From the NCBI GenBank assembly GCA_903935205.1, contig CAIZQU010000077.1, positions 1-49,898 on the forward strand: a DNA stretch of 49,898 nucleotides, given 5' to 3'. Numbering within the stretch: the stretch's first letter is position 1; each line of letters opens with the position of its first letter. The notes under the pieces are model-generated. The model was not told the DNA's origin, searched no databases, and was given only the letters and a program-made list of their open reading frames with translations. Below, in pieces: positions 8,991 through 19,180 of this stretch. The stretch comes from an uncultured cyanobacterium (lineage in GTDB: Bacteria > Cyanobacteriota > Cyanobacteriia > PCC-6307 > Cyanobiaceae). Made by a program: the position numbers and the translations under genes.

Positions 8991-9012
8991 CGCGACCTGT
9001 CGAATCGCTGCC

Positions 9013-9765
9013 ATGACCCTCTCCCCATCCTCCCCAGAGCAGGTGGCTCTCGTGACCGGTGCCAGCCGTGGCATCGGGCGCGCCATCGCCCTCCATCTGG
9101 CCAGCAGTGGCGCCACGGTGGTGGTCAATTACGCCAGTTCACCCGAGAGTGCCGAGGCTGTGGTGGCTGCGATTCACGAGGCCGGAGGCCGGGCCTGGAG
9201 CCATCGGGCCAATGTGGCGGAAGAGGAGGAGGTGGAGGCCATGGTCAAGACGGTCCTGGAGCGGGAGGGACGGCTCGATGTGCTGGTGAACAACGCCGGC
9301 ATCACGCGCGATGGATTGCTGATGCGCATGAAGAGCGCCGACTGGCGACAGGTGATCGATCTCAACCTCACCGGGGTGTTTCTCTGCACCCGGGCCGTCA
9401 GTCGCAGCATGCTGAAGGCCCGCAGCGGCCGCATCATCAACATCACGTCCGTGGTGGCCCTGATGGGCAATCCCGGTCAGGCCAATTACAGTGCATCCAA
9501 GGCTGGTGTGATCGGTCTCACCCGAAGCAGCGCCGCTGAATTTGCCAGCAGGGGCATCACGGTCAATGCGGTCGCTCCCGGTTTCATCGTCACCGACATG
9601 ACCCGCGATCTGGATCAGGGGCCAATCCTTGCGGCGATCCCTCTGGGACGGATGGGACGACCGGAGGATGTGGCCGGAGTTGTTCACTTCCTCGCCTGCG
9701 ACCCCGCCGCCGCTTACATGACCGGCCAGGTCCTGCAAGTGGATGGCGGAATGGTCATGCGCTGA
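9013..9765 (+). CDS. fabG: 3-oxoacyl-[acyl-carrier-protein] reductase
   Basis: Short-chain dehydrogenase of 250 aa performing the first NADPH-dependent reduction in type II fatty acid elongation. Visible motifs: the cofactor loop [10 protein letters not shown] (about 15-24), [14 protein letters not shown], the catalytic serine in [16 protein letters not shown], and the YSASK Tyr/Lys pair. [10 protein letters not shown] and the C terminus [13 protein letters not shown] are typical of FabG. The chosen ATG gives standard length; an earlier start at 8953 would only extend into the upstream channel gene. The downstream neighbour is the low-GC GT39-like gene, which looks like an insertion. Confidence 0.93.
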   Translation: MTLSPSSPEQVALVTGASRGIGRAIALHLASSGATVVVNYASSPESAEAVVAAIHEAGGRAWSHRANVAEEEEVEAMVKTVLEREGRLDVLVNNAGITRDGLLMRMKSADWRQVIDLNLTGVFLCTRAVSRSMLKARSGRIINITSVVALMGNPGQANYSASKAGVIGLTRSSAAEFASRGITVNAVAPGFIVTDMTRDLDQGPILAAIPLGRMGRPEDVAGVVHFLACDPAAAYMTGQVLQVDGGMVMR

Positions 9766-9789
9766 AATCGCCTCCAGGGCCTAGACGTG

Positions 9790-9795
9790 TAAAAT
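9790..9795 (+). promoter_or_regulatory. Candidate -10 element (TAAAAT)
   Basis: TAAAAT lies 27 bases before the GTG of the GT39-like gene, inside a locally AT-rich stretch (GTGTAAAATGATTTACG). No -35 box is recognisable. Confidence 0.35.
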
Positions 9796-9822
9796 GATTT
9801 ACGAACAAGACTGGGTGATGCG

Positions 9823-10995
9823 GTGATCTCGGGGGGCGGTTGGCTTTCAAAGACTGGTATGGCAGTGATTCTGGCGTTCCTGGCTGGCGAGCTCGCGTAC
9901 GGGGTCAACGGCATCAGCCCCCCTCATCCAGACGAAGTCTGGACGCTAAGGGTATTGGATATGCCATTAGATGCCATATCTTCTTACATCTTTGCGCAGG
10001 ATAACCATCCTCCTCTATACTATCTAGTGGCCAAGGTGTGGTCCTTGGTGATCGGGAAAGGCATTGATTCGATTCGCCTGCTCTCATGCCTTTTTGGCGG
10101 TCTCGCCCTAGCGGCTATTTTGGCTTTCGCTTGTCTTTACCGCCGAATTTCCCTGTTGGTGCCCTTGCTGCTTCTGGCATCCAATCCTTTGTTCGTGCAT
10201 TATTCATCTACGGTTAGACCCTATTCCATGGTAGTTTTTCTCACCGCTCTTGCAACCCTGTCTGGCCTGCATCTCCGCCACTCTATTCTTGCTGAACGAA
10301 CATCCATATTTTTGCCTCTGGCCAGAAATCCAGGCCGTTTAGTGTTGATCTTGACATTTTACTCATCCTGTCTTCTTCTTGCTTTAACGCATTACTATGG
10401 CACCCTATATGCGCTCATCCTCCTGGCCTGGGATTTTGTCGAGACTCATATTTGTCGACGCAGGGTTCCTCCAATGCTGGTCGCTCTTGCAGCCTTGATA
10501 TGGCCTTTCTGCCATTTCTTAATCGGTTCAAGTGCTAGCCAAATCGAGTCTAATTCATGGGTCAGGGTTTTTCCGTTTGTAAGTACTCTCAATAATGTTC
10601 TGATGGCATTGTTCCCGGTTCAGTTGATCTCGGTCAAGCCTCACTTTGTTTTCAACCTGAGTTTGATTCTGGTTATCGCGTTGATTCTCAGGCCTGTCCA
10701 TGCCCGCTGGAGTCTGCCCGCGTTCGCTGACTTGACGACGATAATGGCCAGCAAGGAAGCTTATCTCGCGCTACCGATTGTTGTTCTCTATCTATTTTCT
10801 GCTGTTGTCGATCTTGTCCACCCATTCTCAACTCCTTATTATTTCTTGGTCGCCTTGCCGTCCTCCGTTGTATTGATGGGAATTATACTGGCATTCATCC
10901 GCCGGACGTTTTCTTCTATTCCCGCCTTCGTTTTGCTGTCCGGGGTCGTGTGCTCGCAGCTGCTGCTCGCCCATCAACGGCTCTTGCTCCCTTGA
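9823..10995 (+). CDS. GT39-type (PMT/ArnT-like) polytopic membrane glycosyltransferase
   Basis: Polytopic membrane protein of 390 aa with roughly nine to ten hydrophobic segments. It carries two hallmarks of the GT-C fold (family 39): an acidic pair in a first external loop (HPDEVWTLR, D37-E38) and HPPLYYLVAKVW (about 62-73). Such proteins transfer sugars from polyprenyl-phosphate donors on the periplasmic side; donor and acceptor here are unknown. It is shorter than ArnT (about 550 aa) and lacks an obvious C-terminal soluble domain. Base use differs from the neighbours, with many A/T-ending codons such as TAT, ATT and TTT, suggesting horizontal acquisition. The start is a GTG at 9823; an ATG at 9859 is an alternative. 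Confidence 0.65.
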   Translation: MISGGGWLSKTGMAVILAFLAGELAYGVNGISPPHPDEVWTLRVLDMPLDAISSYIFAQDNHPPLYYLVAKVWSLVIGKGIDSIRLLSCLFGGLALAAILAFACLYRRISLLVPLLLLASNPLFVHYSSTVRPYSMVVFLTALATLSGLHLRHSILAERTSIFLPLARNPGRLVLILTFYSSCLLLALTHYYGTLYALILLAWDFVETHICRRRVPPMLVALAALIWPFCHFLIGSSASQIESNSWVRVFPFVSTLNNVLMALFPVQLISVKPHFVFNLSLILVIALILRPVHARWSLPAFADLTTIMASKEAYLALPIVVLYLFSAVVDLVHPFSTPYYFLVALPSSVVLMGIILAFIRRTFSSIPAFVLLSGVVCSQLLLAHQRLLLP

Positions 10996-11035
10996 AAGCA
11001 AAACGATCATCCCTGTGATGAGGAGCGATTGCTGC

Positions 11036-11293
11036 TTATTGCGTTTTCAGTGAACTCCCGATCTCTTCGCGGAGCCTGCGTATCTTTTGGAGTAGTTTTA
11101 AGCGTCGACTGCGGGCTGTGACAGTAAGGAAAAGGCGGATTGGGATGTAAACAATAGCCATCAGCACGCCGAGGGCCGTGATCAAGAGAAAAATCATGCC
11201 GTTCGCGCTGTCGGCCATGGCCATGGCTCCAGCGTTGGCCGGGCTGGCAATGCCAGGGTCCAGGGTCTGCTCCAGCAGTTGATTCAACGGCAT
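11036..11293 (-). CDS. Small single-pass membrane protein of unknown function
   Basis: 85-aa protein with an Ala/Met-rich N-terminal part, one hydrophobic helix (about residues 33-57, MIFLLITALGVLMAIVYIPI) and a strongly basic tail with a run of Arg/Lys (about 61-76). AGGAG stands just before the ATG at 11291-11293. An overlapping ATG at 11295-11297 in another frame yields a protein with no membrane segment and is less likely. It faces the GT39-like gene convergently and diverges from groEL. I do not recognise a family. The basic, positive-inside tail suggests an N-out, C-in topology. Confidence 0.55.
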   Translation of the reverse strand: MPLNQLLEQTLDPGIASPANAGAMAMADSANGMIFLLITALGVLMAIVYIPIRLFLTVTARSRRLKLLQKIRRLREEIGSSLKTQ

Positions 11294-11436
11294 GCATCTC
11301 CTTTGATTGTTACGAGCATAGTCAGATTTCTGATTCGGGCAGCGAAGCGGTCTCGGTTGAGCCGAGCATCGCCAGATTGCGAGTTCCTGGGCAGACGGCT
11401 TTCCCTACCTCTGGCCCTTGGGACAAGGCGCTTTGA

Positions 11437-13119
<1,683 letters not shown>

Positions 13120-13152
13120 GCCCAGCCCAGGCTGCCGTCACCGCCAGCGCAA

Positions 13153-13461
13153 TCAGAACCCGTTAACGAGGCGGGCATGAAGGCGGCACACATTCAGGGC
13201 TTGCGGGGGAGGCTTGCTGCACAGCTTCCCCAGCTCCCGGTTGAGCGCCTCGAACTGGGCCAGGTGGGCGGTGCTGATCGGCAGTCCCAGCAGAGAGGCG
13301 CCGTAGACGAGGAGGCCTCCGCAGGTCGGCAGCGTCAACCCCAATCCGACCCATCGCCTCCTTGGCAGAGACCTCTGCCGGCGGCGTACCAACAGGGGGC
13401 CGCCTGGCCTGACGGTGCTGTCAGCGATCTGCCCTCCCTGGCTGTGGCCGTTGTGTGTCAT
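13153..13461 (-). CDS. Small membrane-anchored protein, unknown function
   Basis: 102-aa protein: a polar, arginine-rich N terminus (residues 1-36), one hydrophobic segment (about 37-60, GLTLPTCGGLLVYGASLLG), and a short C-terminal domain with two cysteines in KLCSKPPPQALNVCRLHARL. The frame is open far upstream to 14013, but that part overlaps the NanE-like gene; the ATG at 13461 begins the sensible protein. It is convergent with groEL, whose stop lies only 33 bases away. The paired cysteines might form a disulfide outside the cytoplasm. Function is not recognised, and coding status rests on the membrane-helix pattern and compact C terminus. Confidence 0.5.
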   Translation of the reverse strand: MTHNGHSQGGQIADSTVRPGGPLLVRRRQRSLPRRRWVGLGLTLPTCGGLLVYGASLLGLPISTAHLAQFEALNRELGKLCSKPPPQALNVCRLHARLVNGF

Positions 13462-13906
13462 GGGTCTGATGCTTCGATGGAGCCGAGACGCATCCCTGGT
13501 CTCCTTCCTGATCTCATCGTGGACAGGGCTTGGACGGAGAGGCAGCAGCCCGTCAATAAAAGTTGGCAACGGCAGCGGCCAACCATCGAACCGGCCAGAC
13601 GGCCCGGCCGTTTCTGCTCCTTTCAGCCACTGCGGCGTCCAGAAGCCTGTTGCCTGTATCTGCATCGGCCCCAGATCCATGGGACGATCCCGCCCTTGAA
13701 CGCACTCGTGTCTCACGTGGGTCCCAACGCATCGTGATTCTGGATCCGTGCCAACGGCCGGCAGGGTGCTGCCACAGCACGGATCTTGGGGTGAAGGCGC
13801 TGAAGTGTTCCTGATGCCCTGCATCGCAGGATGAGGCCGTGATCGGCGCCCGATCGGGTCTGTTCCTGTTCGGGATCTGGACAGCCGACCGCTGTGCAGG
13901 AGGTTC
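13462..13906. other. Gap of 445 bases without a confident gene
   Basis: This stretch lies between the small membrane protein and the NanE-like gene. It contains a perfect hairpin GATCGG-CGC-CCGATC at 13841-13855 and a smaller one (CCTGC-ATC-GCAGG) about 20 bases to its left. Both could end the nanE transcript coming from the right, though no T-run follows. Short open frames here have no recognisable features. Confidence 0.5.
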
Positions 13907-14656
13907 CTAGTCGGCCAGGGCACGCACGTAGGCAGCCACCTGGAGATCCACGCCGGTGATCGCTGTTCCCACCACCACCGCGTCGGCTCCAGCGGACAGG
14001 GCCCTGGCCGCATCCGCTGGACCAGTGAGTCCCCCCTCGCAGATCAGGGTCACCGCTGAAGGCAGATCTCGCCGCAAGGCTGGCAGCAGTTCCCAGGCTG
14101 GCGGCTGTTCGGCGGCGGTGGCTTCGGTATACCCATACAGGGTGGTCCCGATCCAGGTGCAGCCCAGCTCGGCCGCCCGCAGACCATTGGCCACACTGTC
14201 GACATCGGCCATCAGCGGCGCCCCGAGTTCTTCCCGGCAGCGCCGGATCAGTTCTCCCAGATCCTGACCCTCTGGACGGGGGCGGGCCGTGGCATCGATG
14301 GCGATGAGATCAGCACCAGCCGCCCAGACGGCCCTGATTTCCTGCCAGCCCGGGGTGATGTAAACGGCACTGTCGGCGTGACTGCGCTTCCAGAGCCCCA
14401 CAATCAACGCTTCCGGGCAGCGGCCTCGTACGGCGCCGATATGTTCCGGGCTCTCCAGCCGCACACCCAGGGCCCCGTTGCGCAGACTCGCCTCGGCCAT
14501 GGCGGCGATCACCTGGGGCTCTCGCAGCGGTGACCCTTCCGGAGCCTGCACCGAAACGATCAGACCTCGTTGAAGATCCTGGCGATCCGGTAGCCATCGG
14601 GAGCTCCCTCCTGACGGCGCCGCTGCTGGCGGCTCGATCGGGCGATCGTCAGGCAT
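13907..14656 (-). CDS. nanE: N-acetylmannosamine-6-phosphate 2-epimerase-like protein
   Basis: TIM-barrel protein of 249 aa. In the family, NanE converts ManNAc-6-P to GlcNAc-6-P. The recognisable core is LIVGLWKRSHADSAVYITP, then ADLIAIDATARPRPEG, GAPLMADVDSVANGLRAAELG and GTTLYGYTE, which follow NanE in order; the final phosphate-binding segment is ICEGGLTGPADAARALSAGADAVVVGTAI. Its ATG follows the stop of the preceding gene without a gap (TGAATG), so translation is probably coupled. No sialic-acid lyase or ManNAc kinase is nearby, so the usual catabolic pathway is not supported and the real substrate is uncertain. It is the last gene of the ctaA-ctaB-ABC string. Confidence 0.78.
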   Translation of the reverse strand: MPDDRPIEPPAAAPSGGSSRWLPDRQDLQRGLIVSVQAPEGSPLREPQVIAAMAEASLRNGALGVRLESPEHIGAVRGRCPEALIVGLWKRSHADSAVYITPGWQEIRAVWAAGADLIAIDATARPRPEGQDLGELIRRCREELGAPLMADVDSVANGLRAAELGCTWIGTTLYGYTEATAAEQPPAWELLPALRRDLPSAVTLICEGGLTGPADAARALSAGADAVVVGTAITGVDLQVAAYVRALAD

Positions 14657-15940
14657 TCAGCTGGCCCTGGGGAGTTCGGCATCGGGAAGCCATGCCCCCA
14701 GTTCCGCCAGGGCGCGAGGCCTGGGGGCTGGAGCTCCCTGGCTCAACCTGGCCTGGGGCTGTTGGGCCAGCTGGCGGCGCAATCGCTCGGCATCGCGGCT
14801 GAGGGCTGCTGGGGGTCGCACCAACGCTGGAAGGCTGGCGCCCATGGGTAGGTCGGCTGCAGGGGTTGGCCGAAGGAGGGGGGATTCCCAGTCCCGGCTT
14901 TCCAGCTGGTTTCTTCCTTCGCCGGGGGCTGGCAGGTCCCAGGGTGCGGCCATGGCAGATGGATCGTTGCTGACGGCAGGCTGACCGTTGCCATGGGCGG
15001 TGCTGAGCTCGCTGGAGCTTCCGATCAGGGCCGATCGCACCAGTGCTGCGGCCCGGGGCCACTGACGCCGCAGGCGATCCAGGCCTCGGCGGGCCGCTGC
15101 AGCGGCTGCGGTTGTCGTCTGAATGGAGCTGGAGTGGCGGGGATCGGGATGGTCGACCCGGGGAGCCAGACGCTCCAGCCGATCCTGGGCCACCGTGTTG
15201 CCAGGGGACAGCTCTTGGGTTACGGACTCGTCCGAGGGGCAGGACTCACCCCGCTCCTGGTCGCCGCCGAAGGCCGGAAACGGGCTGGACAACGACTGTT
15301 TAGGGGGGGGCGAGCCGGTCAGGCCCGATGGTCCGGCCGATCCGAGCTCACGGCTGATGGCCATCACTCCGCCGAGGGCGATGGCGCCTTCGCTGCCCTG
15401 AGGAGCAGGGATCGGGGGCGACACGCTGGCGTTGGGATCGCCGGCATGGTGTTGCACCACCGCCAGGGTCCGTTCGTGGTCCTGCAGGTCGTCGTTCCAG
15501 GCTTGGGCCGGGGCAGGCTCTGGGGGAAAGGTGGCCATCATGGCCGCGATCGCGGCATCCACCTCGGAGAGCACCCGGCTCTGCAACGGGCCGTTGTCCC
15601 GTGGATCGCGGCTGAACGAAACGGCATCGCTCAGCGTTGCGGCGGTCCCGTTGCTGCCAACCTGGGACGATCGCAGGTCGGGCTGGCTTGCTTCGTCCAG
15701 CCGTAGAACCTGATCAAACCAGGTGACGGCGCCCTCTCCCAACGACGGCTTGAGCCTGCCTTGGCGAAAGATCTCCAGTTGGGCGAATCCGCGGCGGTGG
15801 ACCAGAGCCTGGCCCAGCTGTCGGACCCTGAGGCAATCGCGCTCGCTGATGGCTGAGAGGAGCTGGGTTTCGGGGTCGGGCCGCTCAGCGGAGCTCAGCC
15901 GTGGACGCAGGGAAGGTCTGAGGAGAGGATCCACGGGCAT
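14657..15940 (-). CDS. Cyanobacterial protein of unknown function, 427 aa
   Basis: Soluble-looking protein. Residues 1-90 are the most structured, with ETQLLSAISERDCLRVRQLG and a tract resembling a small mixed alpha/beta domain (HRRGFAQLEIFRQGRLKPSL). The middle (about 110-280) is low complexity, rich in Pro, Ser, Ala and Gln. A Leu/Arg-rich helical tail follows (LDRLRRQWPRAAALVRSALIG, then Arg/Leu-rich repeats). No family is recognised. It starts 4 bases after the ABC permease and its stop abuts the NanE-like start, so it belongs to the same transcript. A role in assembly or regulation of the upstream exporter is possible but unsupported. Confidence 0.6.
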   Translation of the reverse strand: MPVDPLLRPSLRPRLSSAERPDPETQLLSAISERDCLRVRQLGQALVHRRGFAQLEIFRQGRLKPSLGEGAVTWFDQVLRLDEASQPDLRSSQVGSNGTAATLSDAVSFSRDPRDNGPLQSRVLSEVDAAIAAMMATFPPEPAPAQAWNDDLQDHERTLAVVQHHAGDPNASVSPPIPAPQGSEGAIALGGVMAISRELGSAGPSGLTGSPPPKQSLSSPFPAFGGDQERGESCPSDESVTQELSPGNTVAQDRLERLAPRVDHPDPRHSSSIQTTTAAAAAARRGLDRLRRQWPRAAALVRSALIGSSSELSTAHGNGQPAVSNDPSAMAAPWDLPAPGEGRNQLESRDWESPLLRPTPAADLPMGASLPALVRPPAALSRDAERLRRQLAQQPQARLSQGAPAPRPRALAELGAWLPDAELPRAS

Positions 15941-15944
15941 GGGC

Positions 15945-16820
15945 TCAGGAGAGTTTGCGATCCAGGAGGGGACGGATCAGCAGAAATAAACCGACAGCCA
16001 GGGCCGTCAGGATCGCCAGGCAGTTGGCAGTGGTCAGGGAGCCGTAGGGGGCCTCCAGAACCACGTCGGTGGCGATCCGGCTGAGGACCAGGTCGCCGGC
16101 GTAGGCCGAGCGGATCGGTTCAATGGCGAAGGTAAGGGGATTCAGGGCCGCAAGCCACCCCAGCCAGGTCGGCATGAAGCTGATCGGGGCCAGGGCGGTG
16201 CTGGCGAAGAGCAGGGGGAGATTGGCCACGAAGATCACAGCGATCAGTTCGATGTGGCCAGGCAGCAGAAAGGCCAGCCCGAGACTGAGGGCTGTGACCG
16301 CAAAAACCAGGAGGAGCAGGGTGATCACCACCAGCGCCAGACCCGTGGCCCCAGGCCAGCCATAGCCGAGGACACCGGCGGTGCCGACGATCGCCAGGCT
16401 CTGGACCAGGCTGAGGCTGGTGATGTAAAGCACAGAGGCCAGCACGATCGAGGAGCGAGAGCGCAGCGGCGCCACCAGCAGCCTGTTCAGGAAGCCGAAT
16501 TCCCGGTCGAACATCACGGGCAGTCCGGCGTTGAGGGCAGCGCTGAAGGCGGTGAACACGATCACACCAGCGCCGAGAAAGCGCCCGTAGCTTCCTCCTC
16601 CCGGCAGCAGGCCCGCCGGTGCCTTGGCGAAGAGCGCCCCGAACAGCACCAGCCAGATCAGAGGTTGCAGCACACCGGCCACCAGGGTTGACGGCCGTCG
16701 GATCAACTGCACGAACAGGCGCCTTGTCAGGGCCAGGGTTTCCTGGCTGATCTCGGCCAGGGCCGAGGAGGAGACGCTGGTCTCAGGCAGGGGTGAAAGG
16801 GCTGGAGTGGCGCTGGTCAT
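15945..16820 (-). CDS. ABC-2 type transporter permease (DrrB-like)
   Basis: Membrane component (291 aa) of an exporter. It has six predicted helices and an ABC-2 arrangement: a cytoplasmic N terminus, LIWLVLFGALFAK as TM1, the loop MFDREFGFLNRLLVAPLRSRS typical of DrrB-type permeases, and further helices to the C terminus. The ATP-binding subunit lies directly upstream on the same strand (51-base gap). Substrate is not predictable. Its place just after ctaB raises the idea of a heme- or membrane-related export role, but this is context only. Confidence 0.85.
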   Translation of the reverse strand: MTSATPALSPLPETSVSSSALAEISQETLALTRRLFVQLIRRPSTLVAGVLQPLIWLVLFGALFAKAPAGLLPGGGSYGRFLGAGVIVFTAFSAALNAGLPVMFDREFGFLNRLLVAPLRSRSSIVLASVLYITSLSLVQSLAIVGTAGVLGYGWPGATGLALVVITLLLLVFAVTALSLGLAFLLPGHIELIAVIFVANLPLLFASTALAPISFMPTWLGWLAALNPLTFAIEPIRSAYAGDLVLSRIATDVVLEAPYGSLTTANCLAILTALAVGLFLLIRPLLDRKLS

Positions 16821-16871
16821 CGTTCGGCAGGACCGAGGGGCAGGGATGGCGGGACGGGGACGGGGGCGGGC

Positions 16872-18050
16872 TCAACGCATGGCCTGCTTGCGTTCCGCCT
16901 TGGCATCCCGTTGGCCAGCAACGGCGAGTTCCGCATCCTGAAGGGTGCGGCCGGTGGCCTGGAGATACACATCATCGAGGCTGGCTCGGCTCTGGGCGAG
17001 GGCGAAGACCGGCAGATCGGCATCGGCCAGCTGATGGCGAAGCCTTTCGATCACGGCGTCGCCATCGACCACCAGGTTGAGGGAATAGCCCTGGGCGCGG
17101 TTGATCACCACCTGTCGCACGCCTTGGCAAGCCTGAAGCAGAGAGCGGACCCTGACGGCCTCCTGCTCATCGCTGAACTCTCGGATCCGCAGGGTGACGC
17201 GGTCGCCGCCGAGGGCCCCCTTGAGATCTGCGGGGGTCCCCTCGGCGATCACCCGGCCGGCTTCAAGGATGGCCAGCCGATCGGCCAGGGCATCGACCTC
17301 CTCGAGGTAGTGGCTGCTCAGCAGCACCGTTGTTCCCTGATCCCGCAGCTGTTGCAGCACCCGCCAGATGGTGGCCCGACTCTCGATGTCCAGGCCGACG
17401 GTGGGCTCGTCGAGCACGAGAACCCTGGGCCGATGCAGCAGGCCGGTGGCCAGGTCAAGGCGGCGACGCATGCCACCGGAATAGGTGCCACAACGGCGAT
17501 CGATCCATGCCTCCATCTCCAGCAGGCCGATCAGCTCCTCGATGCGTGCGTTGCGTTCCTGGCGGGGGAGGTGGTGCAGGTCTCCCTGGAGAGCTAGCAG
17601 CTCGCGGCCGCTCAGGATCTTGTCGATCGCCACCTCCTGGGCGACATAGCCCAGCAGCCGACGGGCTCCGCGGGGATCGTCCAGGGCATCGACACCGGCC
17701 ACCCGGACCTGGCCGGCATCCGGGGCGAGCAGGGTGCAGAGGATGCGAAGGGCCGTGGTCTTGCCGGCGCCGTTCGGGCCCAGCAATCCGTACAAACAAC
17801 CAGACGGCACGGTCAGCGAGACCCCATCGAGGGCCAGGACCGCGTCGGAGCGGCCGCCGCTGCCGTAGCGCTTGCTCAGGTTGTGGAGCTCGATCAAACC
17901 TGGCCCTCTCCCGATGGTCGACCCTGTGGAATCTAGGGAGTGAGCGGTAGAAGCTGCCGTTGCAGGGGGGGCGGAGAACCGCCGCTGCAGGGATCGGGCC
18001 AATCCGGCGAGGCTCGATGCGGGGAGTGGATCTCGCGCCTGGTCCAGCAA
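16872..18050 (-). CDS. ABC transporter ATP-binding subunit (DrrA-like)
   Basis: ATPase subunit of 392 aa partnering the following permease. Motifs: Walker A LLGPNGAGKTTALRI, Q-loop GYVAQEVAIDK, signature TYSGGMRRRLDLA, Walker B RVLVLDEPTVGLD, and the H-loop in LLSSHYLEEVDALADRL. A C-terminal domain of about 90 residues follows, as in daunorubicin-type exporters. The start is uncertain: ATG at 18050 gives an N-terminal extension of about 51 residues that is not part of the ABC fold, whereas a TTG at 17895-17897 would begin at LIELHNLSKRYG. The gene starts 11 bases after ctaB ends if the ATG is used, favouring an operon. Confidence 0.85.
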   Translation of the reverse strand: MLDQARDPLPASSLAGLARSLQRRFSAPPATAASTAHSLDSTGSTIGRGPGLIELHNLSKRYGSGGRSDAVLALDGVSLTVPSGCLYGLLGPNGAGKTTALRILCTLLAPDAGQVRVAGVDALDDPRGARRLLGYVAQEVAIDKILSGRELLALQGDLHHLPRQERNARIEELIGLLEMEAWIDRRCGTYSGGMRRRLDLATGLLHRPRVLVLDEPTVGLDIESRATIWRVLQQLRDQGTTVLLSSHYLEEVDALADRLAILEAGRVIAEGTPADLKGALGGDRVTLRIREFSDEQEAVRVRSLLQACQGVRQVVINRAQGYSLNLVVDGDAVIERLRHQLADADLPVFALAQSRASLDDVYLQATGRTLQDAELAVAGQRDAKAERKQAMR

Positions 18051-18061
18051 AGCGGGATGCT

Positions 18062-19180
18062 TCAGGGCAGAGGCGGCCCGGACAGGAGTCGGGCCAGATC
18101 CCCCTGCCAGGGATCGAACAGGACAGCCTGGGGAAGGCGGGCCAGCAGGATCAACAGACAGATGCCGAACAGATAAAGGATGGACCAGCGGAACAGGTTG
18201 CGGGCCGGCTGGGTTGCCTCAGGGTCTCGGCGCAGGGCCTGGCTGAGCTGCAACAGGCGGCCGTTGAATGGCAGCAACAGCAGGCCATAGAGCCAGCCGC
18301 CGCTGGGAAGGGCGATCACTCCGAGGGTGCTGATGGCCGCGGTCATGGCGCTGTAACGGGCGATCGCCTCGGAGGTGAAGGCAGGCCCCTTGACCACAGG
18401 CAGCATGGGGATGCCAACGGAGCGGTAGTCCTCGCGCAGCAGGAGTGCCAGGGCCCAGAAATGAGCTGGCGTCCAGACCATGATCAGGGTGAACAGCCAC
18501 CAACCGGCCCAGCTCATGCCGCCGCTGGCCGCGGCCACTCCCACCAGGGGAGGAATCGCCCCGGCGACGCCTCCGATCACAATGTTCCGGCTGGTGCGGG
18601 GCTTGAGAAGGGCGGTGTAGAGGAGAACGTAGCTGCAGAGACCCAGCAGGCTCAAGGCGGCTGCCAGGGGGTTCACCGCGATCACCAGCAGAAGGGTTGA
18701 GGCCACGGTCAGGGCCACGGCGATGGCGAAGGCGCGCCGGCGGGGGAGGCGGCCGGAGGGGATGGCCCGCTGCTGGGTCCTCTGCATGCGACTGTCGAGC
18801 TCCTCCTCCCAGAGGCAGTTGAGAACCCCGGCCGCTGCCGCCGCCATGGCGCCTCCACCGAGGGTGGCGATCAGGCGGAGAGGATCGAGGGGCCAGGCCA
18901 TGGTGAGGGCCATCCCGGCGGTGGTCGTCGCCAGCAGCAGGGGGATCAGCCGGGGCTTGGCGATCTCCAGCCAGGCGGGCAACCGGTGGACCCGTCGTGG
19001 GGAGGCGGTGATCTCCTCACCAGAGATGGTCCCTGCTGTCTGAATTTCAAGGCCCAGGCCGGAATCATCCCCGAGGGAGGGATCTGGATTGGATCCTCGA
19101 TCCAGGGGAATCGGCCGCGGTGGGCTGGCCGAGACATGGCCCAGGTGTGGGGGTCTGGAGAGGGGCGGAACGCTAACCAT
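18062..19180 (-). CDS. ctaB: Protoheme IX farnesyltransferase (heme O synthase)
   Basis: Polytopic UbiA-superfamily enzyme of 372 aa that adds a farnesyl group to heme B, giving heme O for the aa3 oxidase. The first aspartate-rich motif is [25 protein letters not shown]; the second region reads [16 protein letters not shown]. About nine membrane helices are present. The N-terminal 70 residues before [17 protein letters not shown] are variable and polar. The ATG at 19180 overlaps the ctaA end by 8 bases, implying translational coupling. CtaA downstream in the pathway converts heme O to heme A, and the oxidase genes are divergent just upstream. Confidence 0.9.
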   Translation of the reverse strand: MVSVPPLSRPPHLGHVSASPPRPIPLDRGSNPDPSLGDDSGLGLEIQTAGTISGEEITASPRRVHRLPAWLEIAKPRLIPLLLATTTAGMALTMAWPLDPLRLIATLGGGAMAAAAAGVLNCLWEEELDSRMQRTQQRAIPSGRLPRRRAFAIAVALTVASTLLLVIAVNPLAAALSLLGLCSYVLLYTALLKPRTSRNIVIGGVAGAIPPLVGVAAASGGMSWAGWWLFTLIMVWTPAHFWALALLLREDYRSVGIPMLPVVKGPAFTSEAIARYSAMTAAISTLGVIALPSGGWLYGLLLLPFNGRLLQLSQALRRDPEATQPARNLFRWSILYLFGICLLILLARLPQAVLFDPWQGDLARLLSGPPLP

